From Arthrobacter sp. cf158 (GTDB lineage: Bacteria; Actinomycetota; Actinomycetes; Actinomycetales; Micrococcaceae), in NCBI RefSeq assembly GCF_900106835.1, contig NZ_FNNR01000005.1:1-64000 (forward strand): a DNA stretch of 64,000 nt. Reading direction: 5' to 3'. Positions 43,958 through 52,160 of this stretch are shown here, piece after piece (position 1 is the stretch's first letter; every line of letters starts with the position of its first letter). The translations under genes and the position numbers were made by a program. Under the pieces are notes generated by a model, which was given only the letters and a program-made list of their open reading frames with translations, did no database searches and was not told the DNA's origin.

Positions 43958-44449
43958 GCTGCGCGTGGTGGTCAGTGCCGACACGAGTTCGTCCGGCCTG
44001 CGCGACGACGCCAGCCAATACGGCGTGCGGTCTGCGGGGTCGGTGATCTCAATCTTGACCACCGGATCGATCCAACCACGGAAGCACATGTAGGCGAGGC
44101 CATTCAGTCGGGGACCCCGTTCTGCCGTTGCCTCGGCTTTCTTGAACGCCTGGACGGTACCGACGAACTTACGGTCGATGCTCGCCCTGCCCACCCGAAC
44201 GGTATCGGACGTCACAGTGATTGTTGGCGTGGAGAGAACCAACATGGTGGTCATGATGGCCAGCAGCACCAGAGCTGCGATGATGCCGGTGGCAGCGCTG
44301 ATGGGGCCAAACATCAGGATGCCCGCGCCGGACAGGCCTACCACCACGATCCAGATCCACACGGAGGGCCACAGCTTTTCTGTGTACACCACCCCGGCCG
44401 AGGAGGAGTTCCGGGCAGGAGTGGGCGAAGACTGGTCAGACGTAGGCAT
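43955..44449 (-). CDS. DUF3093 membrane protein
   Basis: 164 residues with two adjacent helices (about 32-52 and 57-77; WPSVWIWIVVVGLSGAGILMFGP and ATGIIAALVLLAIMTTMLVLS, split by a short turn) and a soluble C-terminal domain with FRGWIDPVVKIEITDPADRTPYWLASSRRPDELVSAL. It is the homologue of Rv2698, which also lies divergently from dut. Function unknown. The ATG at 44449 has TAAGCT exactly 6 nt upstream, so a leaderless transcript is likely. Confidence 0.88.
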   Translation of the reverse strand: MPTSDQSSPTPARNSSSAGVVYTEKLWPSVWIWIVVVGLSGAGILMFGPISAATGIIAALVLLAIMTTMLVLSTPTITVTSDTVRVGRASIDRKFVGTVQAFKKAEATAERGPRLNGLAYMCFRGWIDPVVKIEITDPADRTPYWLASSRRPDELVSALTTTRS

Positions 44450-44455
44450 GGGTCC

Positions 44456-44461
44456 AGCTTA
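44456..44461 (-). promoter_or_regulatory. -10 box of the DUF3093 gene, probably leaderless
   Basis: On the minus strand TAAGCT (44461 to 44456), GGACCC (6 nt), ATG 44449. Confidence 0.4.
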
Positions 44462-44538
44462 TCGGTCAGGGGAGTGCCGTTGCGTCCAGTGGGCACCGTT
44501 GTCCGCGGACCTGCCAGGGGCTGGCTTTGCTGTCCCCG

Positions 44539-44544
44539 TAGAAT
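44539..44544 (+). promoter_or_regulatory. Candidate -10 box of dut
   Basis: TAGAAT, 8 nt before GTG 44553; no Shine-Dalgarno and no good -35 box. Leaderless or nearly so. Confidence 0.35.
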
Positions 44545-44552
44545 GGACCACT

Positions 44553-45092
44553 GTGAGCAATGAGACCGCAGTTTTCAATTCAGATGCCGCCCCCGCCACT
44601 GCGGACGGCAGCGACACCACCGCAGCTTACGGTGCACCAACCTTGGAGGTGGAGCTGAAAATGCTCGACGCCGGGCTGGAAGCACCGTCATACGCGCACC
44701 CGGGAGACGCCGGTGCTGATCTTCGAGCCCGTGAGGACGTGCACCTTGCCCCGGGCGAGAGGAAGCTGGTTCCCACGGGCGTATCCATCGCCCTGCCAGA
44801 CGGATTCGTGGCACTCATCCACCCCCGGTCGGGGCTCGCCACCAAGCATGGTCTCACCGTCGTCAACGCTCCCGGCACTGTTGACGCAGGCTACCGTGGC
44901 GAAATCGCGGTGACGCTGCTGAACACGGACCAAAACCATGCCATCGACCTCAAGCGCGGCGATAGAATTGCCCAAATGGTGATTCAGCGCGTTGAATACG
45001 CGCGGTTCGTGGCTGTTGACCAGCTGTCCGAATCCGTTCGGGGCACCGGCGGGTTCGGGTCCACGGGCGGCTTCAATGTAACGAAGGCCTGA
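44553..45092 (+). CDS. dut: dUTP diphosphatase
   Basis: 179-residue trimeric dUTPase that removes dUTP and supplies dUMP. All five motifs are visible: AGADLRA, HPRSGLA, GTVDAGYRGEIAV, KRGDRIAQMVIQ and RGTGGFGSTGG. An extra 25-residue Ala/Thr/Asp-rich N-terminal tail precedes the core. The start GTG 44553 is supported by the -10 box just upstream; the frame open to 44142 overlaps the divergent DUF3093 gene. The order dut, DUF3710, OB-fold, DUF3159 matches Mycobacterium. Confidence 0.95.
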   Translation: MSNETAVFNSDAAPATADGSDTTAAYGAPTLEVELKMLDAGLEAPSYAHPGDAGADLRAREDVHLAPGERKLVPTGVSIALPDGFVALIHPRSGLATKHGLTVVNAPGTVDAGYRGEIAVTLLNTDQNHAIDLKRGDRIAQMVIQRVEYARFVAVDQLSESVRGTGGFGSTGGFNVTKA

Positions 45093-45202
45093 GCAAACTA
45101 CCGAACCCGGCATGCAGTGCTGACTGAATGGCTGCTGCATTGCCGTTGTTCAGCGTGGTTGCGGTTTACTTGGGGATAGACCACTACTAAGGAGAAAACC
45201 CA

Positions 45203-45949
45203 ATGCTTTTTGGGCGCGGCAAAAAGTCCAAGGACGAGCGGTCGGAAACCGCCGGTACCGTTGAGGAATCCGGTGCGGCGGCGCAAGACCCGGAGGCCGG
45301 CGAAGCAGCCGGCACGCGGGGTGACTTCCGGTTGGGCAAGGGCCCCTTGGATATCGATGAGATCGAAAGCCGTGAAGGCTATGTTGACCTCGGTGCGCTG
45401 CTGATTGCTCCGGCCGAAGGTCTCCAGCTGAGGCTCGAAGTGGAAGAGGCCACCCAGCGGGTGGTTGCCGTAACCATGGACCTCGAGGGTTCCAGCTTGC
45501 AGCTCCAGGCCTTTGCAGCTCCACGATCCGAGGGTTTGTGGGACGAGATCCGGGAACAGATCACGGAATCCGTGTCGAGCCAAGGTGGCGAGACCGAGGA
45601 GATTACCGGCTCGTTCGGCACTGAATTGGTGGCCAAGCTGCCAGCAGAAGCTGCGGATGGCAGCCGTGGGTTCCGTGCGGCCCGTTTCATGGGTGTTGAC
45701 GGTCCCCGCTGGTTCCTCCGCGGTGTGCTGGGAGGGCAGGCTGCTCTTGAGCGGGAAGCCGCAGCAGGCCTGGAGGAACTCTTCCGCCGGGTTGTGGTGG
45801 TACGTGGCGACAATCCGATGCCTCCGCGCGAACTCCTGCAGCTCCGCCTCCCCAAGGACGCAGCAGTGCCCGGACAAGCCGGCGCCCCGCAGGCAGCCCC
45901 GGAAATGCAGCAGCCGGAGCGAGGGCCGGAGATCACCCAGATTGGCTGA
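45203..45949 (+). CDS. DUF3710 protein
   Basis: 248 residues, soluble. After a Lys-Glu-Ala-rich start (FGRGKKSKDERSET) the conserved body reads GPLDIDEIESREGYVDLGALLIAPAEGLQLRLEVEEATQRVVAV, then GVDGPRWFLRGVLGG and FRRVVVVRGDNPMPPRELLQLRLP, all typical of the family (Rv2696c). Function unknown. ATG 45203 has AAGGAG 7 nt upstream. The next gene starts 8 nt inside its end. Confidence 0.92.
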   Translation: MLFGRGKKSKDERSETAGTVEESGAAAQDPEAGEAAGTRGDFRLGKGPLDIDEIESREGYVDLGALLIAPAEGLQLRLEVEEATQRVVAVTMDLEGSSLQLQAFAAPRSEGLWDEIREQITESVSSQGGETEEITGSFGTELVAKLPAEAADGSRGFRAARFMGVDGPRWFLRGVLGGQAALEREAAAGLEELFRRVVVVRGDNPMPPRELLQLRLPKDAAVPGQAGAPQAAPEMQQPERGPEITQIG

Positions 45950-46319
45950 CACTTCGGGCCTCAGCGGAGGGGCCGGCCAAGAGCACCAGGCGCAGGGCGT
46001 AAGGGATCTGCCGGGCCGGGGCAGGGCGGTATGCACAGGGTTCATCGAATCCGTGACTCACCAGCCGCCCAGCGAACAACCGTTCTTCTCCGCTGTGGTG
46101 GTGGATGCCTTGCGGCCCGGAACCCAGCCAGGGGCCGGGGCCGGGGGAGCCAGGAAGCCCTTTGACCGCCTCCGCGTGATCTGGCTGGGCAGGACCCGCG
46201 TTCCGGGCATCGAGGCCGGGGTGCAGCTTCGCCTCGAGGGCATGGTGACCCAGCTCGACGGCCTTCCGGCCATGTTCAATCCACGCTACGAAATACTTTC
46301 CCGTCAGGAGCACCTATAA
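45942..46319 (+). CDS. OB-fold nucleic-acid-binding domain protein
   Basis: 125 residues related to Rv2694c. The C-terminal part, FDRLRVIWLGRTRVPGIEAGVQLRLEGMVTQLDGLPAMFNPRYEIL, is the OB-fold strand pattern; upstream GRGRAVCTGFIESVTHQPP is also conserved. I chose TTG 45942, which overlaps the DUF3710 stop by 8 nt; no ATG or GTG is available before the conserved body. Between dut and DUF3159 it is part of a conserved operon, role unknown. Confidence 0.82.
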   Translation: MADTSGLSGGAGQEHQAQGVRDLPGRGRAVCTGFIESVTHQPPSEQPFFSAVVVDALRPGTQPGAGAGGARKPFDRLRVIWLGRTRVPGIEAGVQLRLEGMVTQLDGLPAMFNPRYEILSRQEHL

Positions 46320-46321
46320 CC

Positions 46322-47098
46322 GTGGCCAACGGATCAGAACCAAACGACACCGGGCATGTGACGCCCCAAAGTGATGAATCACCGATAACTGTTCCGGCGA
46401 AATCCGCCGCGGACGGACCCAGCATGTCGGATCTTGCTGCCGGTTATGCCGAGAAAGCGGGCCTTCACAGGAACAGTGCCGGTCACGTGGACATGCTCAA
46501 ATCGGCAGGTGGAGTGCAAGGCATCGCCGAGAGCATTGTCCCGGGCCTGGTGTTCCTGGTGGCATTCACCGTCACGCGCGACCTGACGCCTGCCCTCATC
46601 GCTGCTTTGGTTGCTGCCGCGGTTTTCACCGTGGTCAGGCTCATCCAACGCCGCCCCTTGACGCAGGCGCTGGCCGGCGTGGTGGGCGTTGGCATTTCTG
46701 CCTGGTTGGCGAACACCACCGGCAAAGCCGAGGATTTCTATGTGCTGGGCTTCTTCACCAACATGGCCTACATCGCTGCCATGGTGCTCTCCATCGCCCT
46801 TAAATGGCCGGTCGCCGGACTGCTCTTTGGTTTCGTGCGCAACGAGGGACTTGAGTGGCGAAAGGACCCGGAAAGGCTCCGGGCCTACAAGTTGGGTACG
46901 TGGATCGTGGTGGCCGTGCTTGGATTGCGCCTGGTGGTGCAGGTGCCCCTGTATTTCATGGGCGAGCCTGGACTCACAGCACTGGCTACCACCAGGTTGC
47001 TGATGGGGGCCCCGCTTTACATTCTGGGCCTCTGGGTGGCTTGGCTGGTCACCAAGCCGGCCCCTCAGCCGTCGAAGCCGTCGTCCTCAGCAGACTGA
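46322..47098 (+). CDS. DUF3159 membrane protein
   Basis: 258 residues. A hydrophilic N-terminus (1-60) is followed by five to six hydrophobic segments, including ESIVPGLVFLVAFTVTRDLTPALIAALVAAAVFTVVRLIQRR, which is the family hallmark. Function unknown; Rv2693c is the homologue and lies next to ceoC as here. The start GTG 46322 comes 2 nt after the previous stop, with AGGAG upstream. Its last 34 nt overlap the end of the convergent TrkA gene. Confidence 0.9.
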   Translation: MANGSEPNDTGHVTPQSDESPITVPAKSAADGPSMSDLAAGYAEKAGLHRNSAGHVDMLKSAGGVQGIAESIVPGLVFLVAFTVTRDLTPALIAALVAAAVFTVVRLIQRRPLTQALAGVVGVGISAWLANTTGKAEDFYVLGFFTNMAYIAAMVLSIALKWPVAGLLFGFVRNEGLEWRKDPERLRAYKLGTWIVVAVLGLRLVVQVPLYFMGEPGLTALATTRLLMGAPLYILGLWVAWLVTKPAPQPSKPSSSAD

Positions 47099-47802
47099 TC
47101 GGCCACGTCCGAAACACTCTCGCGGGTTTCGTTCCCGTCATCTGACGCTGGTGACAAGAGGGCCCGCAGGCCGTCCTCCGCCGCAATGGTGGTGACGAAG
47201 AAGAGTTCGTCACCGCCGTCCAGGACGTCATCACGGGTGGGCGTGATGGGAGCCTGGTCCCGCAGAATGGCAACCAAGGTGGAGTCCTCCGGCCAGTCGA
47301 TCCCGCCCACGGTGCTGCCAATGACGTGTGAGTCATGCGGAACGGTGAACTCCACTATGGATGCCACACCCGTCTGCAGGGTCAGCAGGCGCACAATGTC
47401 GCCGATCTCAACGGCCTCTTCCACGAGCGCCGTCATGAGCTGCGGTGTGTTGACGGCAACATCGACACCCCAGGAATCGTTGAACATCCAGTCATTTTTG
47501 GGGTTGTTGACGCGTCCAACGGTGCGCCCCACTCCGAACTCCGTCTTGGCGAGCAGCGACACCACCAAGTTGACCTTGTCGTCACCAGTGGCGGAAACCA
47601 CGACGTCGGCATCCTCAAGTTTTGCGTCCTGGAGGGTGCTGAGTTCGCAGGCGTCTCCCACCAACCAGCGGGCACCCCGCAGCCCGCTGCGTCCGATGAC
47701 CTCGGGCTTCAGATCGATCAGCAGGATCTGGTGCTTGTGGGCAAGAAGCTCACGGGCAATAGACGAGCCCACGCTGCCTGCTCCGACGATGACAACTTTC
47801 AC
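47065..47802 (-). CDS. TrkA-family RCK potassium regulatory protein (CeoC-like)
   Basis: 245 residues: an RCK_N Rossmann domain (MKVVIVGAGSVGSSIARELL, glycine motif GxGxxG, acidic LIDLKP end of strand 2) and an RCK_C domain (about 135-215, IVRLLTLQTGVASIVEFTVP). The tail is highly acidic. Such proteins bind NAD(H) or ATP, and some RCK_C domains bind cyclic di-AMP; they gate potassium transporters. The start is GTG 47802, whose G is the last base of the upstream gene's TAG stop. It forms a two-gene operon with the second RCK protein and faces the KimA-type transporter. Confidence 0.92.
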   Translation of the reverse strand: MKVVIVGAGSVGSSIARELLAHKHQILLIDLKPEVIGRSGLRGARWLVGDACELSTLQDAKLEDADVVVSATGDDKVNLVVSLLAKTEFGVGRTVGRVNNPKNDWMFNDSWGVDVAVNTPQLMTALVEEAVEIGDIVRLLTLQTGVASIVEFTVPHDSHVIGSTVGGIDWPEDSTLVAILRDQAPITPTRDDVLDGGDELFFVTTIAAEDGLRALLSPASDDGNETRESVSDVADQSAEDDGFDG

Positions 47803-48476
47803 TAAGACTCCTTGGCGGGTGCTTTGGCGAGGATTCGGCTGATCTCGGACGAGCGCTCCAGGCTCAACATCGCATGAACGGTGTCGCCCTCCTGATAGGC
47901 GGTGCCCTCTTCCGGGAGCAGGCCCTCGCCGAACCGTGTGAGAAACGCGATGCGGATGCCTGAGGCCGCCTCGATGGAATGCAGGCTGTGTCCGATCCAG
48001 CCCTCATGCAGGTCCACTTCGGCCAACACAAGGCGGCCTGATGGCTCGCGGTAGTCGCCGGCCAAATGTTGCTCAGGAAGAATCCGGCGGAGAACCTGGT
48101 CAGCACTCCAGCGCACCGCCGCAACAGTGGGTATACCGAGGCGCTGGTAGATTTCGGCGCGGCCGGGATCGTAAATGCGTGCCACCACGTGGGCAACGTG
48201 GAATGTCTCGCGCGCTACACGGGTGGCCAGGATGTTCGAGTTGTCTCCACTGGAGACGGCGGCGAAAGCGTACGCCTCTTCCACGCCGGCCTGCTTGAGG
48301 GTGTCCCGGTCAAATCCGACGCCAGTGACCTTGCGTCCGGTAAAGGTGTTGCGCAACCGGCGGAACGCCCGCTCGTCCTGGTCGATGATGGCGACCGAAT
48401 GGCCCGCATCCTCCAAAGTGTGTGCCAAGGTTGCGCCAACACGGCCGCAACCCATGATCACGAAGTGAGCCACCAT
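47802..48476 (-). CDS. TrkA-family RCK potassium regulatory protein (CeoB-like)
   Basis: 224 residues, paralogous to its neighbour: RCK_N domain with HFVIMGCGRVGATLAHTLEDAGHSVAIID and VGFDRDTLKQAGVEEAYAFAAVSSGDNSN, RCK_C domain in the last 80 residues (RLVLAEVDLHEGWIGHSLHSIEAASG). ATG 48476 has GGAG just upstream. The pair corresponds to mycobacterial ceoB/ceoC. No TrkH/KtrB-type channel gene is in the window; the divergent KimA-type gene is the likely functional partner, which is inference. Confidence 0.92.
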   Translation of the reverse strand: MVAHFVIMGCGRVGATLAHTLEDAGHSVAIIDQDERAFRRLRNTFTGRKVTGVGFDRDTLKQAGVEEAYAFAAVSSGDNSNILATRVARETFHVAHVVARIYDPGRAEIYQRLGIPTVAAVRWSADQVLRRILPEQHLAGDYREPSGRLVLAEVDLHEGWIGHSLHSIEAASGIRIAFLTRFGEGLLPEEGTAYQEGDTVHAMLSLERSSEISRILAKAPAKES

Positions 48477-48552
48477 GTCTCCTTTTGTCTGTCGTCCGTC
48501 CCGCTCGGTATGACTTTACCTTTGCGGCCGGGGTAAGCCTGCGACAACCGTC

Positions 48553-48581
48553 ATGACATCGCTGGGGATTCAGAGTAGCTT
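48553..48581 (+). promoter_or_regulatory. Promoter of the KimA-type gene, leaderless type
   Basis: ATGACA (48553-48558), 17 nt, TAGCTT (48576-48581), then exactly 6 nt to GTG 48588. This is the best -35/-10 pair among the leaderless candidates of the window. Confidence 0.6.
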
Positions 48582-48587
48582 TGCGGA

Positions 48588-50564
48588 GTGCTGACAATTC
48601 TGAATGCTGCGAAGCGCGTATTGGTGGGCAGGCCGGTCCGGAACGACCGCCTGTCCCATACCTTGTTGCCCAAGCGCATCGCCCTGCCGATCTTTGCTTC
48701 GGACGCCCTTTCCTCAGTGGCCTATGCCCCGGACGAAATCTTACTGACACTCGCCCTCGCCGGAGTGAGCGCTGTGGCATTCTCCCCGTTGGTGGGCCTT
48801 GCCGTCATGGTGGTCTTGCTCACAGTGGTGGCTTCCTACCGTCAGAACGTCCACGCCTACCCGTCAGGCGGCGGTGACTACGAAATTGCCAACGTCAACC
48901 TGGGCAAATATGCCGGTCTGACTGTAGCGTCCGCCCTGCTGGTGGACTATGTCCTCACCGTCGCAGTGTCGATGTCCTCGGCCGCCACCTACCTCACCAC
49001 CGCCATCCCGTCCCTTCATGGACAACAGGCGTTGATCGCTACGGTGGGCGTCATCATCCTTGCCCTGGTCAACCTTCGGGGTGTTAAAGAAGCCGGGACG
49101 GTTTTCGCAATCCCCACGTACATCTTTATGGCGTCCATCCTGGGCATGACCGGCGTGGGCATTTTCCAGGCGATCACAGGAACCCTGGGGGAGGCGCCTT
49201 CCGCGAACTTCACCATTGTGCCGGAGCCTGGATTTGATGAGGGCCTGGTAGGGTTGGCGGGCGCATTCCTGCTTCTCCGGGCCTTTTCCTCGGGTGCCGC
49301 TGCCTTGACCGGTGTTGAAGCCATCAGTAACGGCGTGCCCAATTTCCAGAAGCCGAAGAGCAAGAATGCAGCCACCACGTTGCTGCTGCTCGGAGTTATT
49401 GCCGCATCGATGCTCGCCGGAATTCTCTATCTGGCCAACGCTACAAAAGTGCACATCGTCCTGGACCCGGCGCGGGAGTTCCTGGTGGACGGCAAGCCGC
49501 TTCCGGAGGGGTACATCCAGACTCCTGCCATCAGCCAGATAGCCGACACCATCTTTGGGTCCGGCTCCATCCTCTTTTATGTGGTGGTTGCTGCCACCGG
49601 CGTCATCCTGGTGTTCGCCTCCAACACTGCCTTCAATGGCTTCCCGGTGCTTGGCTCCATCCTCGCCCAGGACGGCTACCTTCCCCGCCAACTGCGCACG
49701 CGGGGCGACAGGCTGGCCTTCAGCAACGGCGTCCTGGCATTGGCGGCTGGTGCACTGGTCCTGATCCTGTCGTTCAACGCCGATGTCACCAAGCTGATCC
49801 AGCTCTACATCGTGGGCGTTTTCATTTCGTTTACGGCCAGCCAGCTCGGAATGATCCGCCACTGGGGGCGCGAATTGAAATTGGCCAAGGACAAGGCTGT
49901 CCGCCGGCGCATCTTCAAATCGCGCACCATCAACATGTTGGGCTTCGGCATGACGGCACTGGTCCTGGTCATCGTCCTGATCACCAAATTCGAGCAGGGT
50001 GCCTGGATCGCCCTGCTGGCGATGTTCGTTCTTTTCCTCATCATGTGGAGCATCCGCGCCCACTATGACAATGTGGCCAGGGAACTGGCGGTGGATGAGG
50101 ACTCATCTCCCCGTGCGCTGCCAACCCGCGTCCACGCCGTGCTCCTTGTTTCACACGTCCGCAAGCCGGTGTTGAGGGCGCTGGCCTATGCGCGGGCATC
50201 GCGTCCTTCCCGCCTGGATGCGGTGACAGTTGACATCAACTCCGAGGAGACAGAACACACCGTCAGGGACTGGGAGAAACTGGAGATTCCGGTTCCCCTT
50301 ACCGTATTGGCCAGTCCCTACCGCGAGACCGTAACTCCCATCATGGACTACATCAAGAACATGCGCCGTGACTCACCGCGGGACCTGATCGTGGTCTACA
50401 TCCCCGAGTATGTGGTGGGCAAATGGTGGGAACAGCTGGTCCACAACCAGACAGCACTCAGAATCAAGACGAGGCTCCACTTTGAACCTGGAGTCATGGT
50501 TGCCAGCGTTCCGTGGCAGCTGAAGTCGTCCGAAGAAGCAAAGGCACTGCAGGATACCCAATGA
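48588..50564 (+). CDS. KimA-type potassium transporter (APC superfamily)
   Basis: 658 residues with about 12 helices (to about 500) and a cytoplasmic C-terminal domain. It matches Bacillus subtilis KimA (YdaO), as I remember that sequence, along its whole length: VGRP near the start, SDALSSVAY, LLVDYVLTVAVSMSS, AFSSGAAALTGVEAISN, GDRLAFSNG, and the end LVHNQTALRIKTRLHF then MVASVPWQLK. KimA is a high-affinity K+/H+ symporter controlled by cyclic di-AMP. Automatic annotation would say only APC family permease. The neighbouring TrkA-type genes support a potassium role. The start GTG 48588 has a leaderless-type promoter. It overlaps the methyltransferase gene by ATGA. Confidence 0.88.
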   Translation: MLTILNAAKRVLVGRPVRNDRLSHTLLPKRIALPIFASDALSSVAYAPDEILLTLALAGVSAVAFSPLVGLAVMVVLLTVVASYRQNVHAYPSGGGDYEIANVNLGKYAGLTVASALLVDYVLTVAVSMSSAATYLTTAIPSLHGQQALIATVGVIILALVNLRGVKEAGTVFAIPTYIFMASILGMTGVGIFQAITGTLGEAPSANFTIVPEPGFDEGLVGLAGAFLLLRAFSSGAAALTGVEAISNGVPNFQKPKSKNAATTLLLLGVIAASMLAGILYLANATKVHIVLDPAREFLVDGKPLPEGYIQTPAISQIADTIFGSGSILFYVVVAATGVILVFASNTAFNGFPVLGSILAQDGYLPRQLRTRGDRLAFSNGVLALAAGALVLILSFNADVTKLIQLYIVGVFISFTASQLGMIRHWGRELKLAKDKAVRRRIFKSRTINMLGFGMTALVLVIVLITKFEQGAWIALLAMFVLFLIMWSIRAHYDNVARELAVDEDSSPRALPTRVHAVLLVSHVRKPVLRALAYARASRPSRLDAVTVDINSEETEHTVRDWEKLEIPVPLTVLASPYRETVTPIMDYIKNMRRDSPRDLIVVYIPEYVVGKWWEQLVHNQTALRIKTRLHFEPGVMVASVPWQLKSSEEAKALQDTQ

Positions 50565-51928
50565 CCCCCCACAACAATTCCCCGCTCGCCGAACCCAGCA
50601 GCCTTCAGGGCACTCCCGGCACTGACCTCGTGGTCGACGTTGGCCCGATCGCCCATGGCGGACACTTCGTGGCACGGCATGAAGGCCGAGTCATCTTCGT
50701 TCGGCACGCCATCCCGGGGGAGAAGGTCCGCATCCGGTTGACCGACTCCGGTGAGTCGTCACGCTTCTGGCGTGCCGACGTCGTCGAGGTCCTGGAAGGC
50801 TCGCCCGACCGCATCCCACACTTCTGGAAGCCTGCAGACTCCCTGGGGTCCTGGAGCCGTGGCGGGCCGCCTGTTGGCGGTGCCGAGCTCGGACACATTT
50901 CGCTGCAGAGGCAACGCTCGTTGAAGGCTGAGGTACTGGCGGAACAACTTCAGCGTCTGGCGGGGCTCCAGCGCACCACCGAGGTGGAGGCAGTGGGTGA
51001 CAACCACGACGACGGACTCGGCTGGCGTACGCGCGCCAGCTTTGCAGTGACCTCCAAGGGTCGGTTGGGCATGCACGCACACCGCTCCGATGTGGTGCTT
51101 CCCATCAAGGAGATGCCCTTGGCTCTCCCGGGGTTGAATGAACTCAAACTGTGGGACCTGGACCTTTCGGGAATCGCGCGCGTCGAGGTTGCTGTGCCTG
51201 CCAACGGTTCTAGGCCCTTGATTCTCCTGGCTCCGGAAGAGTCGACGAGTCCCAAGAGGCTGCACAGCATCCTTTCGCAATTGCCGCACGACGTCTCCGT
51301 GGCGAGCTTTGACCCTTCGAAGGGCGAGGTCCTGCAATTGCGGGGCAGGACGTGGGTGCAGGAGACTGCTGCCGGCCATGAGTATCGCGTCACCGGCGAA
51401 GGGTTCTGGCAGATTCACAAGGACGCGCCGGACACACTGGTGGGCGTTGTAACGGACTATCTTTCGGGCGGTGGGTACTTGCAGCCGGGTGCTGCCGTCG
51501 CCGACCTCTACGCCGGTGCAGGCCTGTTTACGGCATCCCTGGCCGACGCCGTAGGAGTTACCGGCTCGGTTCTTTCTGTGGAAGGAGCGCCTGGCACCAG
51601 CCGGGACGCCCGCAAGAACCTTCATGGCGAACCCCAGGTGGAAATCGTCCAGGGGCGTGTGGAACGCGTACTCCACCAGAGGCCGCGAAACTTCGACTCT
51701 TTGGTCCTGGACCCACCACGCGCCGGAGCAGGCAAGGCAGTGGTCAAGCAGATGATGGCCGCCGGACCCCGCGCAATTGCCTATGTGTCCTGCGATCCAG
51801 CCTCGTTTGCCCGTGATCTGGGTTACTTCCAGCAGGGTGGGTGGCGGCTGGAGTCTCTGCGCGCTTTCGATCTGTACCCCAACACGCATCACCTTGAAAC
51901 GGTGGGCCTCATAGTCCCTGCCTCATAG
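50561..51928 (+). CDS. TRAM-domain class I SAM-dependent RNA (uracil-5) methyltransferase
   Basis: 455 residues of the TrmA/RumA (RlmD) family: N-terminal TRAM domain (about 22-75, VDVGPIAHGGHFVARHEGRVIFVRHAIPGE), a central domain, then the SAM site VADLYAGAGLFTASLA, LVLDPPRAGAGKAVV and the catalytic Cys in AYVSCDPASFARDL. The N-terminal 4Fe-4S cysteine cluster of RlmD is not evident. Probably methylates U in tRNA or rRNA; Rv2689c is the homologue and likewise follows the Rv2690c transporter. ATG 50561 overlaps the transporter stop by 4 nt. Confidence 0.9.
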   Translation: MTPHNNSPLAEPSSLQGTPGTDLVVDVGPIAHGGHFVARHEGRVIFVRHAIPGEKVRIRLTDSGESSRFWRADVVEVLEGSPDRIPHFWKPADSLGSWSRGGPPVGGAELGHISLQRQRSLKAEVLAEQLQRLAGLQRTTEVEAVGDNHDDGLGWRTRASFAVTSKGRLGMHAHRSDVVLPIKEMPLALPGLNELKLWDLDLSGIARVEVAVPANGSRPLILLAPEESTSPKRLHSILSQLPHDVSVASFDPSKGEVLQLRGRTWVQETAAGHEYRVTGEGFWQIHKDAPDTLVGVVTDYLSGGGYLQPGAAVADLYAGAGLFTASLADAVGVTGSVLSVEGAPGTSRDARKNLHGEPQVEIVQGRVERVLHQRPRNFDSLVLDPPRAGAGKAVVKQMMAAGPRAIAYVSCDPASFARDLGYFQQGGWRLESLRAFDLYPNTHHLETVGLIVPAS

Positions 51929-51938
51929 CCCAGGTATC

Positions 51939-51967
51939 GCCCGCCCGCTGGAAAGGGGCGGGCGGGC
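51939..51967 (+). terminator. Terminator of the kimA-type/methyltransferase operon
   Basis: Perfect 10-bp stem GCCCGCCCGC (51939-51948) / GCGGGCGGGC (51958-51967), 9-nt loop, 10 nt after the stop. Confidence 0.7.
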
Positions 51968-52007
51968 CCTGCTTGGGGCGACGCCTGCCCCTCCTGCGAT
52001 ATATGCC

Positions 52008-52025
52008 ACTACGATGGGGCGTAGT
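52008..52025. promoter_or_regulatory. Inverted repeat over the candidate acn -10 box
   Basis: ACTACG-ATGGGG-CGTAGT, perfect 6-bp arms; TACGAT (52010-52015) inside it could be the acn -10 box, giving a leader of about 140 nt. It differs from the blaI operators (TTCTAC-N5-GTAGAA). Confidence 0.45.
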
Positions 52026-52160
52026 AGTCCCGCTCCGCAGGAATCATCGTCGCGGTCCGGGGTGACCAAGAGAGATGCCGCCCGGCTAAGTAAGGTCCGC
52101 CTAACTGGCTAGCGGCCAACCACGCGACAAAGATGAAACTGTTGCGAGAGGAGTCCTGCC

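Noticed and set aside
48477..48587. ydaO-type cyclic di-AMP riboswitch before the KimA-type gene
   Set aside because: The gap is only 111 nt, shared with a divergent gene, and the promoter lies 6 nt from the start codon, so no leader can hold the riboswitch.
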